Assembly (NCBI RefSeq): GCF_014700075.1
Contig: NZ_JACXBU010000004.1
Coordinates: 310,001 to 374,000 of the forward strand
Origin: Pseudomonas sp. JM0905a
Lineage (GTDB): Bacteria; Pseudomonadota; Gammaproteobacteria; Pseudomonadales; Pseudomonadaceae
Direction: 5' to 3'
Length of the DNA: 64,000 bases
Shown here: one piece after another, positions 1-9,085 of the stretch
How positions within the stretch are numbered: the stretch's first letter is position 1
How the letters are laid out: every line of letters begins with the position of its first letter
Notes under the pieces: model-generated
The model's input: the letters and a program-made list of their open reading frames with translations, nothing else
What the model was told of the DNA's origin: nothing
Database searches by the model: none
Translations under genes and position numbers: made by a program

Positions 1-256
1 GGGTCGTGGTGATGACCTCATCGCCCGGGCCGATTCCCAACGCCTCCAGTGCTAGGTGCAGGCCAGCAGTTGCGGAGTTAACGGAAATGGCTTCCACGCC
101 ACCTCCGAGCCACTCTTCAAAATCGCGCTCGAACTGTTTGACCTTAGGGCCGCTGGTGACCCAACCAGAGCGAAGCGAAGAGACAACTTCTGCAATCTCT
201 TCCTCACCAATTTCGGGAAGAGCAAACGGCAGAAACGGAACACTCGATCCATTCAT
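1..256 (-). CDS. DegT/DnrJ/EryC1/StrS sugar aminotransferase (N-terminal part)
   Basis: The first 85 codons of a PLP-dependent nucleotide-sugar aminotransferase; the rest lies beyond the left edge. The start ATG is at 256. The N-terminus has the usual features of the family: a short lead-in [12 protein letters not shown], the [14 protein letters not shown] stretch, then [25 protein letters not shown], which forms the PLP-pocket side of the fold. Family members transfer an amino group to a keto sugar nucleotide to make amino sugars for O-antigens. It follows the acetyltransferase gene by 40 bases on the same strand, so it probably closes or continues the O-antigen operon. An amino-transferase plus N-acetyltransferase pair would fit synthesis of an N-acetylated amino sugar. 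The exact substrate cannot be told from this fragment. Confidence 0.85.
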   Translation of the reverse strand, partial: MNGSSVPFLPFALPEIGEEEIAEVVSSLRSGWVTSGPKVKQFERDFEEWLGGGVEAISVNSATAGLHLALEALGIGPGDEVITTT

Positions 257-296
257 TATTCTTTACACACCTTGCTGTTAATCAATTTGGTGGAGT

Positions 297-938
297 TCAA
301 TCTTTCAGATGACGGAAACTATAGGCGTAGTGGTTCATAAGCCGGCCGCCGGCTCGCTCTTCTGACATTGAAAGAGTAAATCCAAGACCCCGATAAAATC
401 CGTTAACCGCATCATTGCCGTTCGCATCGGTGCTGAGTTCAACTATATCGGCCGCCCTTTCCCTAGCTCTACCAAGGAAGGCGTTGACCAAAGCTTTTCC
501 GTAGCCTCGACGCCCCTGAGCAGGAGAAATTCCGATAGATGCCAGTTCAACCCGGAGCAAGCCATCTTGACTACCTTCAGTGGATCGCCGCGAGACCAGT
601 TTCATGTTTTCCAGTACACGCTTCCACAGCTTGGGGCGAATCGACAGATACAGCGCCGCTGAAATCATCATGCGTTTCTTACGCGAGCCCAAAAGCGCAT
701 AGAACTTCTCCGGCTGAGCGAAGCCTGCGACAAACCCGAAAGGTTTACCTTCATCGTCCTCAGCCACTAAAAACAAGCTTTCCGAGTAATCAAATACCGT
801 CTGGTAATACGCTTGAAGAAATGACGGCCCCAGAAGGGTCATAAGGAAGCCAGGAAAAGCCATTTGATGAATCTTCGCCACTAAAGGCAAATCCGAAAGC
901 AATGCAGGGCGAACAGCAACGCTGTTAGAATCAGGCAT
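297..938 (-). CDS. GNAT-family N-acetyltransferase
   Basis: 213 residues from the ATG at 938; the longer frame would begin with TTG at 944, which is less likely. The acetyl-CoA binding region is visible as ELASIGISPAQGRRGYGKALV (about residues 130-150), the Q/R-x-x-G-x-G/A loop of GNAT enzymes, followed by the late strand NGFYRGLGF. It lies 7 bases after the WbuB-like glycosyltransferase and 40 bases before the DegT-type aminotransferase. By context it probably acetylates an amino sugar precursor of the O-antigen, but a protein acetylation role cannot be excluded. Family assignment is firm; substrate is inference. Confidence 0.85.
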   Translation of the reverse strand: MPDSNSVAVRPALLSDLPLVAKIHQMAFPGFLMTLLGPSFLQAYYQTVFDYSESLFLVAEDDEGKPFGFVAGFAQPEKFYALLGSRKKRMMISAALYLSIRPKLWKRVLENMKLVSRRSTEGSQDGLLRVELASIGISPAQGRRGYGKALVNAFLGRARERAADIVELSTDANGNDAVNGFYRGLGFTLSMSEERAGGRLMNHYAYSFRHLKD

Positions 939-945
939 GTCCAAA

Positions 946-2151
946 TTATTCCGTTACCAGGGCCAGGATACGAGAAACATGCTCGACGCCATTCTTCTGG
1001 GACATGTTTTCTCGATAGTAGCGTTCAGCGGCTGCGCCAAATACAGCGAGTTGTTCGGGCGTACACCGAGCCATCTGCAACGCAGTTTCGGCAATGCTTG
1101 TCGGCGTGCAGGGTCTGGCGACCATTCCGGCACCAGCCTTCTGAATGATTTCCGCCGACTCCCCTGCCACCGCCATCAGGATTGGCTTGCCCATCGCCAT
1201 GTAGGCCTGGGTCTTGGACGGCACAGTAATTGCGAATACCGGATCATCCGCCAGGTGCACCAACAATGCATCGGCTTTCGAAAGCTCGGCGCCGATGGCC
1301 TCCGGCGGAACGCTACCGCGAAACTCCACATTCTCCAAGCCCAGAGAGGCTACCTGCTCCTTGAGACGCTGGCTTTCAATTCCATCCCCTATGAAAATGA
1401 ACCGGATACCTCGCTCGCCGTCCTGCTGAAGCAACTGAGCGGCCTGGATCACGCTGCCCAATGCCTGGGCAGCCCCCAGATTGCCCGCGTAGATAATATC
1501 GAAGCTGCTTGTGCCGGAGTGAGACTGATCGGAACGCTTTAACCTCGACTCATCGCACCAGTTGTAAATTCGATGAATCTTGCTCTCAGGAACTCCCTTC
1601 GCGACAAGCGTGCGCTTGTAGCCTTCTGACAGCACCACAATGGCCGACGCACGCTTGTAGACCCAGCCGACGCAGCGCTCGATCAAGCTAACTCCGCGCG
1701 GATTGCGGAGCATGCCCGTGGCAACCAGAGCCTCGGGCCAGAGATCTTGAACGTCATAGATGAATGGCCGCCGATGGATACTGCCAAGAATGGCGCAGGC
1801 AATCCCCCCCACCACCGGCGGGAAGTATGAGTAGATAACGTCCGGCTTGCGGCCGACAAACAGTGAATAGAAAAACGCCGATGCCGAAAAAGACGCATAA
1901 CTCAGTAGCCGCTTGAGTGCCGAACTGCCGTGAGCCACATAGGAAGGCAAGCGAACCACACGCACCCCTTCGATGTTTTCTAACTGCATCAGGCGCATGC
2001 GATAGCCCGGGTAGATCCGGCCACCGGGGTAACTGGGGTAGGTGGTAACAACTTCGACTTCGTACCCAAGTCTGACGAGTTCCTGAACGAACGAAAGCCC
2101 CTTGATTGCATTCTCCGGGTCGAATAACTGGGTAATAAGCTGAACTCGCAC
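946..2151 (-). CDS. GT4-family glycosyltransferase, WbuB-like
   Basis: About 401 residues. I place the start at the GTG at 2151, giving MRVQLITQLFDPE, which matches the usual N-terminus of this family (MRxLLxTQxFxPE). An in-frame GTG at 2160 lies almost on top of the GAGGAGG ribosome site and is less likely. The protein has a GT-B layout: an N-terminal acceptor half with the IYDVQDLWPEALVATG segment typical of WbuB/FucNAc transferases, and a C-terminal donor half with IYAGNLGAAQALG, FIGDGIESQRL and the acidic loop near AVAGESAEIIQKAGAG. WbuB-like enzymes add N-acetylfucosamine to undecaprenyl-linked O-unit intermediates. The adjacent wbjBCD genes make UDP-L-FucNAc, so that donor is the natural guess. 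Confidence 0.85.
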   Translation of the reverse strand: MRVQLITQLFDPENAIKGLSFVQELVRLGYEVEVVTTYPSYPGGRIYPGYRMRLMQLENIEGVRVVRLPSYVAHGSSALKRLLSYASFSASAFFYSLFVGRKPDVIYSYFPPVVGGIACAILGSIHRRPFIYDVQDLWPEALVATGMLRNPRGVSLIERCVGWVYKRASAIVVLSEGYKRTLVAKGVPESKIHRIYNWCDESRLKRSDQSHSGTSSFDIIYAGNLGAAQALGSVIQAAQLLQQDGERGIRFIFIGDGIESQRLKEQVASLGLENVEFRGSVPPEAIGAELSKADALLVHLADDPVFAITVPSKTQAYMAMGKPILMAVAGESAEIIQKAGAGMVARPCTPTSIAETALQMARCTPEQLAVFGAAAERYYRENMSQKNGVEHVSRILALVTE

Positions 2152-2160
2152 GAAAACCAC

Positions 2161-2650
2161 TCCCTCCTCACGGCAATTTGTGTCGCGTGACTAAAGCCAC
2201 GCCTGATAGGTAGGTGCCACACCATCCAAACTTTTGAAACTGACACTTATTGCCAGATACCCTTCGCGAGAAAGAGCTCACAATCTCTCGCCTTCCCATA
2301 CTCTCTGGTTCCAGCTCAAACTTCCCGAAATACTAATTGCCAAACTCGATCTGCCGCTCAACTTTTAGGATATCCCGCCTCCTTATCGTTTAGCGCATCG
2401 ACCTCCCAGTTTGCAGACCTCTCCGAACCCATCTTTGCAGGCTGGACCAATACCTCCTTGAGGGAAGGTCAAGTGGATCTTCCGGCCAATCCAGATCGAT
2501 TGAATGCGCCCGTCACCCAGCGCACGTTTCCCCTACGACCGAAAACGCTACACAAAGACGCTGGGGCGACAGGACGGCCTAGTATTTAGCGCACGGAGAG
2601 CAACAAGAAGCCCAGGCCCGCTGGCAACGAACATTGGACCGTCAAGCTGA
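2161..2650. other. Intergenic stretch with no recognised gene
   Basis: About 490 bases between the WbuB-like gene and wbjD, in an otherwise tightly packed cluster. Short frames on both strands look like shadows and have no family resemblance. It could be a remnant of a lost gene or hold an internal promoter; I see no clear motif beyond the GAGGAGG ribosome site close to 2160. Confidence 0.5.
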
Positions 2651-3781
2651 CTACTGTACCTTCCAGACATTGCGCATCACATAGTCGCGATAGCTGTGGA
2701 TGATACGGACGACCTTCTCTGCCACATTCGGCATGCTGTAATCAGAGACCAGACGCAGGCTGCGCTGTTCATCGCGCCCTTGCTTTTCCAGCACAAACAG
2801 TCCTTGCATGACTCGTTCTAGATCAAGACCGACCATCATGGCGGCAGCCTCCTCCATCCCCTCAGGACGTTCATGCGCCTCGCGGATATTGAGTGCAGGG
2901 AAATTCAGGATGGACGATTCCTCGTTAATGGTACCGCTATCCGAAAGCACGGCTTTGGCAGTCAGCTGCAGCTTGTTGTAGTCTTTGAAACCAAGCGGCT
3001 TCAACAAACGCACGTTGGCATGGAACTCTACACCCAGAGCATCGACGCGTTTCTGTGTTCTGGGATGGGTCGAAATGATGACCGGATAGCCGTAATGCGC
3101 CGCCACGCCATTGAGCACATCGACTAGCTTGAGGAAGTTCTTGTCCGAGTCGACGTTCTCCTCACGGTGAGCACTGACCACGAAAAACTTTCCTGCTTCC
3201 AGCCCCAAACGCTCCAGTACGTCCGAAGCCTCGATACCATCACGGTAGTGATTGAGTACCTCGAACATTGGACTGCCTGTTTTAACGATCATGTCCGGTG
3301 GCAAGCCCTCGCGCAGCAGATAATCACGCGCAATGGTGCTGTAAGTCAGATTGATATCGGCGGTGTGATCGACAATGCGACGGTTGATTTCTTCTGGTAC
3401 ACGCATGTCGAAGCAGCGATTACCGGCCTCCATATGGAAGGTCGGAACCTTGCGGCGCTTGGCTGGAATCACCGCCATACAGCTATTGGTATCGCCCAGC
3501 ACGAGCAGGGCTTCCGGTTTTACCTCGGCCAGTACACGGTCTACGGCAATGATCACATTACCAATAGTTTCCGCACCACTGGCGCCGGCTGCATTAAGAA
3601 AATGATCAGGTTTGCGAATGCCTAGATCCTGAAAGAAGATCTCGTTCAGCTCGTAATCGTAATTTTGACCAGTATGCACAAGCACATGCTCACAGTACTC
3701 ATCCAGCTTGGCCATGACACGTGACAGGCGAATGATCTCCGGGCGGGTACCCACTACAGTTACAACTTTCAGCTTTTTCAT
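2651..3781 (-). CDS. wbjD: UDP-N-acetylglucosamine 2-epimerase family, UDP-FucNAc pathway
   Basis: 376 residues from ATG 3781. A longer frame reaches 3856 but would overlap wbjC; the internal start MKKLKVVTVVGTRPEIIRL has a ribosome site (AGAGA) and the normal family N-terminus. It belongs to the WecB/FnlC/WbjD non-hydrolysing 2-epimerases, with GTRPEIIRLS, the HTGQNYDYELN loop, VLGDTNSCMA, HMEAGNRCFD, VSAHREENVD and SDSGTINEESS. In the known pathway it makes UDP-L-FucNAc from the talosamine derivative released by WbjC. It forms a set with wbjC (22 bases upstream) and wbjB, a compact wbjB-C-D unit as in P. aeruginosa serogroup O11. Confidence 0.93.
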   Translation of the reverse strand: MKKLKVVTVVGTRPEIIRLSRVMAKLDEYCEHVLVHTGQNYDYELNEIFFQDLGIRKPDHFLNAAGASGAETIGNVIIAVDRVLAEVKPEALLVLGDTNSCMAVIPAKRRKVPTFHMEAGNRCFDMRVPEEINRRIVDHTADINLTYSTIARDYLLREGLPPDMIVKTGSPMFEVLNHYRDGIEASDVLERLGLEAGKFFVVSAHREENVDSDKNFLKLVDVLNGVAAHYGYPVIISTHPRTQKRVDALGVEFHANVRLLKPLGFKDYNKLQLTAKAVLSDSGTINEESSILNFPALNIREAHERPEGMEEAAAMMVGLDLERVMQGLFVLEKQGRDEQRSLRLVSDYSMPNVAEKVVRIIHSYRDYVMRNVWKVQ

Positions 3782-3803
3782 TGCAAATCTCTGTTGAAGT
3801 GGC

Positions 3804-4922
3804 TTACGCCTCGGTGCCGACCGTTCGCGCATAGGTGTCCGGATGTTCACGGTCAAAAATCTCGTTGGCCCAAAGCATCACAATCATTTCTTCATCACCG
3901 ACATTAGTGATGTCATGGGTCCAACCGGGTACGGTCTCGACAATTTCCGGCTGCTCTCCCGTGGTGAACAGTTCATGGAATTCACCGGTGACGATATGAC
4001 GGAAACGGAAGCATGCCTCGCCCTTGATAACGAGGAACTTCTCGGTCTTGGAGTGGTGGTAATGACCACCTCGGGTAATACCAGGATGTGCAGTGAAAAA
4101 GGAAAACTGACCCGAGTCGCGAGTTTTCAGCATCTCAACGAACACACCGCGAGGATCACCATATTTCGGCACCTCATAAGTGAAGCGCTCGGGCGGCAGA
4201 TAGCTGAGGTAGGTCGAGTAAAGAGCACGCACCACCCCAGTACCGACCGCCTCGGTAATCAACGTTCGACGGCTGTCTCGGAAAGTGCGCAGTTGCTCTG
4301 CCAGTTCGCCAACGGTGATGCTGTACTGCGGATCAACCGTGACGAAGGGGGTACCGACCAGCCGGCCTTCCATTACCGCAATGAAATGGGCAATCACATC
4401 ATCGATATAAACCAGGGTGATGCGCGCCAGTGGGTCATTGATCTGGATAGGTAGATCGCGAGCAATGTTGTGGCAGAAGGTAGCCACCGCCGAGTTGTAG
4501 TTCGGGCGCGCCCACTTTCCGAATACATTAGGTAAACGGAAAAGGTGAACAACAGAGCCGTATCTCTTGGTCAGGTCAAGCAGTGCCTGCTCTGCGCCGC
4601 GCTTACTGCTGCCATAAGGGTTATCCAACTCTGCCTGGCTGGATGACGTGTACAACAGCGGAATTTTACGGCCACTGTTTTCGATCGCCTCACACAGCTT
4701 GCGCGTCAGATCGGCATTGCCACTTTGAAACTCCTGGGGATCTTGTGGGCGATTGACGCCAGCCAGGTGAAATACGAAGTCGACCTGTTCTACAAGGCCA
4801 ACCAGCGCGTCTAGTGGATCATTTCGCGTAAAGCACAACACTTCGATATCTGGTCGCTCCGCCAGATGCGCAACAAGATTCCGACCGACAAAACCGTTGG
4901 CACCGGTGATAAGCACTTTCAT
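3804..4922 (-). CDS. wbjC: UDP-2-acetamido-2,6-dideoxy-hexulose reductase with cupin domain (CapF/FnlB type)
   Basis: 372 residues. The N-terminal half is an extended SDR with the NAD(P) loop GANGFVG at residues 7-13 and the YGSSKRGAEQ segment carrying the Tyr-x-x-x-Lys catalytic pair. The C-terminal third is a cupin, with HPGITRGGHYHHSKTEKF giving the metal-binding histidines. This two-domain layout is diagnostic of CapF/FnlB/WbjC, which epimerises (cupin) and reduces (SDR) the product of WbjB on the way to UDP-L-FucNAc. It starts 3 bases after wbjB ends, so translation is likely coupled. Confidence 0.95.
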   Translation of the reverse strand: MKVLITGANGFVGRNLVAHLAERPDIEVLCFTRNDPLDALVGLVEQVDFVFHLAGVNRPQDPQEFQSGNADLTRKLCEAIENSGRKIPLLYTSSSQAELDNPYGSSKRGAEQALLDLTKRYGSVVHLFRLPNVFGKWARPNYNSAVATFCHNIARDLPIQINDPLARITLVYIDDVIAHFIAVMEGRLVGTPFVTVDPQYSITVGELAEQLRTFRDSRRTLITEAVGTGVVRALYSTYLSYLPPERFTYEVPKYGDPRGVFVEMLKTRDSGQFSFFTAHPGITRGGHYHHSKTEKFLVIKGEACFRFRHIVTGEFHELFTTGEQPEIVETVPGWTHDITNVGDEEMIVMLWANEIFDREHPDTYARTVGTEA

Positions 4923-4925
4923 CGA

Positions 4926-5960
4926 TCATTCCTCTGGCGTAGCGTGCTCACCACGCTGGATAGCACGCATAAAATCCAACTTGAGAAGCAGATGCTGCAT
5001 TCCATCGACATCAAGACGTTCGGTGTTGTGCGAGTTATAGTCTTCCATATGCGAGATCTTCTCTTCGCCTTGCTCGACAAACTTGGCGTAGTTGAGATCA
5101 CGCAGATCCGGCGGTACACGATAGTAATCGCCCATGTCTTCTGCACAGGCCATCTCCTCGCGGCTAAGCAACGCTTCATACAACTTCTCGCCGTGCCGAG
5201 TGCCAATCACCTGAATGGGATGCTCAGGTTTGTCAAGCATCTGCGTGAGTGCCTTGGCCAAAGTTTCCACCGTGGCGGCCGGTGCCTTCTGCACAAACAG
5301 ATCTCCGTTGTTGCCATGCTCGAAGGCGTACAACACCAGATCTACGGCATCGGCTAACGTCATCATAAAGCGCGTCATGTTCGGGTCAGTCAACGTCAAA
5401 GGCTTACCAGCACGAATCTGCTCGATAAACAGCGGGATGACCGAACCCCGCGAAGCCATGACATTACCGTAACGGGTGCCGCAGATGACTGTCTTGTCGT
5501 CATCGGCATTGCGTGACTTGGCCACCATGACTTTCTCCATCATTGCCTTTGAGATACCCATGGCGTTGATCGGATATACCGCCTTATCGGTACTCAGGCA
5601 AACCACACGCTTGACGACGTTCTGAATGGCCGCCTCCAGCACGTTCTCGGTGCCGATCACATTGGTTTTGACTGCTTCCATCGGGTGGAACTCGCAGGAA
5701 GGCACTTGCTTCAATGCCGCGGCATGAAAAATGTAATCCACGCCGCAGGTCGCATTCAGAACACTCTGGAAGTCACGAACATCCCCAATGTAGAACTTGA
5801 GCTTGGCATTGTTATAGCGCTTGCGCATATCATCTTGTTTTTTCTCATCGCGGCTGAAAATGCGGATCTCTTCGATGTCGGTATCCAAAAACCGTTTAAG
5901 CACCGCATTACCAAATGAGCCCGTACCCCCGGTTATTAGCAGTTTTTTTCCACGAAACAT
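4926..5960 (-). CDS. wbjB: UDP-GlcNAc 4,6-dehydratase/5-epimerase (CapE/FnlA type)
   Basis: 344 residues, full length for the family. The Rossmann loop is GGTGSFG at residues 11-17. In the catalytic segment the usual SDR tyrosine is replaced by methionine (M134-x-x-x-K138, in NAMGISKAMMEK), as expected for the FlaA1/CapE/FnlA group. It acts in the cytoplasm on UDP-GlcNAc to give the 4-keto-6-deoxy intermediate used by WbjC and WbjD. First gene of the wbjBCD set. Its base composition is close to the host average, unlike the AT-rich genes just upstream. Confidence 0.95.
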   Translation of the reverse strand: MFRGKKLLITGGTGSFGNAVLKRFLDTDIEEIRIFSRDEKKQDDMRKRYNNAKLKFYIGDVRDFQSVLNATCGVDYIFHAAALKQVPSCEFHPMEAVKTNVIGTENVLEAAIQNVVKRVVCLSTDKAVYPINAMGISKAMMEKVMVAKSRNADDDKTVICGTRYGNVMASRGSVIPLFIEQIRAGKPLTLTDPNMTRFMMTLADAVDLVLYAFEHGNNGDLFVQKAPAATVETLAKALTQMLDKPEHPIQVIGTRHGEKLYEALLSREEMACAEDMGDYYRVPPDLRDLNYAKFVEQGEEKISHMEDYNSHNTERLDVDGMQHLLLKLDFMRAIQRGEHATPEE

Positions 5961-5995
5961 ATAAACAACCTCGAAAAACTTAACTATTAATATTT

Positions 5996-7411
5996 TTAAG
6001 CAGCAGCCTGAAATTTAGCAAGCACACAAGCTAGTTCTTCAAACGAATAGACCCGCATTATCTGATCATCGGTCAAGGACGGCAGCATATACTCAACATA
6101 GCCTCTGTCCCTTGGGTCCGTCAAAACAGATATCGGTATGGAGTTATTATAAATCGCCTCAACCAAAACTGTTGACTTCCTTGCCAAACAGATCTTGTTG
6201 GATATCGAGGAATCAAAATCGCTAACGAAGGTCAGCTTATCGGCATAGTCCTTGTAATTCTCCAGGCTATCCTTGGGATGAAGCTTAACGGCGATTTCAT
6301 AGCCCAGACCGAGCAAATGCCCTAGTATGGTTAGATTCACTTCGGCATCCCTGGACTCCGGAAAAAAAACTATCCCCATCACTGGGGTAATGTCCTGACG
6401 ACGCGAAAACATTTGCCGAGCAACATTTTCATCATAAATAAACTTCTGCTCACCATATAAATTCGACAAGTGCTGCCGCGCATGTTCGGTTGTGCAATAG
6501 AAGATATCCCCAACCAGCCCAGCCGGGGTCTTGAAAGCATACTCGATACCATGCGGCACACATACAGAGTGCACCGCATATTTCTTGCACAGCCTTTTCT
6601 CAAGAATCGCAAATCGATCCTCTTTGTTTCCTGTGTAATACGCACAAATGCCATTCTGTTTTATCAAAAAATTCAGATAATACTCAAAGACACATTTGTG
6701 CGCGATTCTTTTTGAGAAATAATAAAGAACAAACCCCGTGAAACCCCATCCCAGCAACTTGCTGGCGTCACTCATGACGCTAAAGAAATCGCGAAATGAC
6801 AGAAAAGGAACAATCAAAACAGAAAAAAATCGCTCGCGCGGACTGCCAAATGAATACATCGACGGAGCAGTGAGTTTCTTCTGAAAGATATCATCGTAGT
6901 AAAAAGCCACTTTCCGCGTTTCATTCAAGAAGCGCATCTTGTCATATGACGCAGGACTACGAATAACCGAGAACTCTTGCGTCACCTTATCCCTTCTCCC
7001 TCGCCGTGTCAGCAATACCAGTCCCGGAAGGGTCAAGGCACTCGCCACGAGCAAGAAAAAGGAAGCCACATACAAGGTAGCGCTCATAAAATAAAAAAAA
7101 ATCGTGCTGATAGCGGGAACATTTAGCCTCTCAGACTTTGCCGCTGCCATATGAACCGGCCATTCGCCTTTATAGCTCTTAAACACGATCTCATCTGCAC
7201 CACTTGCATTTAATATAGAAGCAACCTCCACCACTCTCAAATAAAAATGCATAAATATTTCATTTATGTAATCCGACACATAACTCACAGCGGATGCCTT
7301 GCGATTTAAAAACCCTACAAAATCTGCAGAATACAAAGCCCCCACTCCCTCAGCGCCCCCATGCAAAGCGAAAGATTCATTACAAGCGGCATACTCAATT
7401 ACCTTCTTCAA
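5996..7411 (-). CDS. Membrane-anchored GT-B-like protein, possible O-antigen glycosyltransferase
   Basis: About 471 residues. I place the start at TTG 7411 because AGAGGG sits 6 bases upstream; the frame could begin with another TTG at 7426. I do not recognise a precise family. A hydrophobic segment near residues 100-137 could be a membrane hairpin. The C-terminal third looks like the donor half of a GT-B fold of the polysialyltransferase / CDP-glycerol transferase kind: VCVPHGIEYAF, then AVKLHPKD (HPKD near residue 378), then ARKSTVLVEAIYNNSIPI (near 410), matching the HP...S-T-x-x-x-E pattern of those enzymes. The gene is AT-rich, suggesting transfer. In this cluster it could use the CMP-activated sugar predicted from the genes upstream; that is inference. 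Confidence 0.6.
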   Translation of the reverse strand: MKKVIEYAACNESFALHGGAEGVGALYSADFVGFLNRKASAVSYVSDYINEIFMHFYLRVVEVASILNASGADEIVFKSYKGEWPVHMAAAKSERLNVPAISTIFFYFMSATLYVASFFLLVASALTLPGLVLLTRRGRRDKVTQEFSVIRSPASYDKMRFLNETRKVAFYYDDIFQKKLTAPSMYSFGSPRERFFSVLIVPFLSFRDFFSVMSDASKLLGWGFTGFVLYYFSKRIAHKCVFEYYLNFLIKQNGICAYYTGNKEDRFAILEKRLCKKYAVHSVCVPHGIEYAFKTPAGLVGDIFYCTTEHARQHLSNLYGEQKFIYDENVARQMFSRRQDITPVMGIVFFPESRDAEVNLTILGHLLGLGYEIAVKLHPKDSLENYKDYADKLTFVSDFDSSISNKICLARKSTVLVEAIYNNSIPISVLTDPRDRGYVEYMLPSLTDDQIMRVYSFEELACVLAKFQAAA

Positions 7412-7454
7412 ACCATACCCTCTCAAAATACACTAGACCCATGCCATTCATAAT

Positions 7455-8438
7455 TTACGGCTTATTATTCCCATACTCAAAAATATTAGACACATACTCA
7501 AAAGAACCAACTGCAAAATATAGCCCCGTCAACAAAACACCAAAATTAAACCCACCCCTCACAGAAAGGGCGTAGTACAAAAAAACAAAATACGCTAATA
7601 TATTTACACGATCCCCGCCCACCAACATGACGGTCGCCACCAACGGAATAAAAAAGAGTAATACCTCAGTCTTTTTCTCTGCATAATAGAGAGCCAAGAG
7701 AAGAAAAGCCAAAACTCTCGCCAACTCCTCCACACCACGAAAACCTTCATAATAAGAATTAAATTTCGATACTAACTGAGCCGAAATAAGTGAAACTGGT
7801 ATCAACAATAAAAACATTACAACTAAAAATATCTTCGAAATTTTTCCAGCAGATGCCACCCTAAAAACCTGATAGCAAAACGACCTAAAAAACAGCGAAA
7901 AATAAACAATAAAAGTTTGCGCATGCGAAATCAATGCAAAAAACGAGAACACATAAAAAAGCTTAAGCCTTTCAACATACAAAAATGACAACCCAACAAA
8001 AATAAATCCAAACTTAAGCCTCTCAGCCGAAAAGTACATGGCAATCAAATAGTAATTCGTCAACACAAGAAATGCAGAGATCACAAGAGAAGCTCTCCAC
8101 TTCTGAAACACCTCAAGCGAGACCCATGCAAGAACCGCATTAGCGATCGCTATAAACAAGTCCTTTTCGAGAAAAGAGCTGGCCAACCAAGTCAAAAAGA
8201 AATGCACAAACTCTAGGGAATCTATAGTACTAGTATAATAGAGATAGCCTTCAAAAAGAGACAACCCCGCTAGACCATCATAGATCTTCCTATAATGGAC
8301 CTGATCCCCCAGAACATAAAACGGCCCTATATATAAACTCCCCAAAAAAACAACACAAACCACAAGAGCTCGAACAATAAAAAACAAGGCTCTATTTGCT
8401 GCAACTAAATCGCTACGCACATCAATTCTTGCAACCAT
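7455..8438 (-). CDS. wzy: EpsG-family O-antigen polymerase (Wzy)
   Basis: 327 residues from ATG 8438, which overlaps the stop of the HAD gene as TAATG; an in-frame TTG at 8447 is ignored. Very hydrophobic with many predicted membrane helices and an early periplasmic loop GDQVHYRKIYDGL, typical of EpsG-type polymerases, whose first loop carries a D-x-x-x-Y pattern. It would join O-units in the periplasm after flipping by Wzx. Strongly AT-rich. It is the only polymerase-like gene in the cluster, which supports the call; sequence in this family is poorly conserved. Confidence 0.8.
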   Translation of the reverse strand: MVARIDVRSDLVAANRALFFIVRALVVCVVFLGSLYIGPFYVLGDQVHYRKIYDGLAGLSLFEGYLYYTSTIDSLEFVHFFLTWLASSFLEKDLFIAIANAVLAWVSLEVFQKWRASLVISAFLVLTNYYLIAMYFSAERLKFGFIFVGLSFLYVERLKLFYVFSFFALISHAQTFIVYFSLFFRSFCYQVFRVASAGKISKIFLVVMFLLLIPVSLISAQLVSKFNSYYEGFRGVEELARVLAFLLLALYYAEKKTEVLLFFIPLVATVMLVGGDRVNILAYFVFLYYALSVRGGFNFGVLLTGLYFAVGSFEYVSNIFEYGNNKP

Positions 8439-9085
8439 TAAATGCAAACACCAAGCTTCTCAAGCACATAATCCGCTTCACTGAAATTGAACGCTGACTC
8501 TGACCAGCCGCTAACAAAGGCGAAATCTAGCCCCGCGCGCTTAGCCGACTCATAATCGTATTGACTATCCCCAAAAAAGATTCCTGGCCTTACTATATTT
8601 CCTTTCTCAAGCTCTCGCGCCAATATTATATCTTTATTGTCTGGACTGCCAAAAATTCCACCATCAAACAGATGATCAAGATTACGCCTCAAAAAAACCC
8701 TTCGTAGCTCCTCTTGATCACCACCAGATACAATCAACCAACGACCATTAGTATACTTTTCACGCAACCGATATAGCCCTTGCGCCACCTCACAGTTCAA
8801 TAAGCCTTGCCAAACACTTTCCGCATAGACGACCAGCAAACCGTCCAATTCAGCTTTATCAATATCAGTCCGCCCCACTACCTCTTGCAAAAATAACTCA
8901 AACTTCTTATAGCGCGATATTCCACCATGACTGACATGATAGTCCACTAACGCTTGAGCCGCAGATTCGCCATAGGGCAATGCCGCTTTGTAAAATGCTT
9001 GTGTTTTGACCTTGTTAGAGTCCAAAATCACACCATCACAATCAAAAACCAGAGTTTGGTATTGATTGATATCTAAATCCTTCAT
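8438..9085 (-). CDS. HAD-superfamily phosphatase, sugar-acid phosphate type
   Basis: 215 residues. HAD motif I is FDCDGVILDS (nucleophile D15, acid D17), motif II the serine in LIVSGGDQEEL, and motif IV GIFFGDSQYDYESAKRAG. The helical cap between motifs I and II is phosphoglycolate-phosphatase-like. The start ATG overlaps the kdsB-like stop as ATGA. Placed between a CMP-sugar synthetase and the polymerase, it probably removes phosphate from a sugar-acid phosphate before CMP activation, the job KdsC does in Kdo synthesis. Substrate is inference. Confidence 0.85.
   Translation of the reverse strand: MKDLDINQYQTLVFDCDGVILDSNKVKTQAFYKAALPYGESAAQALVDYHVSHGGISRYKKFELFLQEVVGRTDIDKAELDGLLVVYAESVWQGLLNCEVAQGLYRLREKYTNGRWLIVSGGDQEELRRVFLRRNLDHLFDGGIFGSPDNKDIILARELEKGNIVRPGIFFGDSQYDYESAKRAGLDFAFVSGWSESAFNFSEADYVLEKLGVCI

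Noticed and set aside
3843-4454. A 203-codon plus-strand frame within wbjC.
   Set aside because: Antisense shadow of a well-supported gene.
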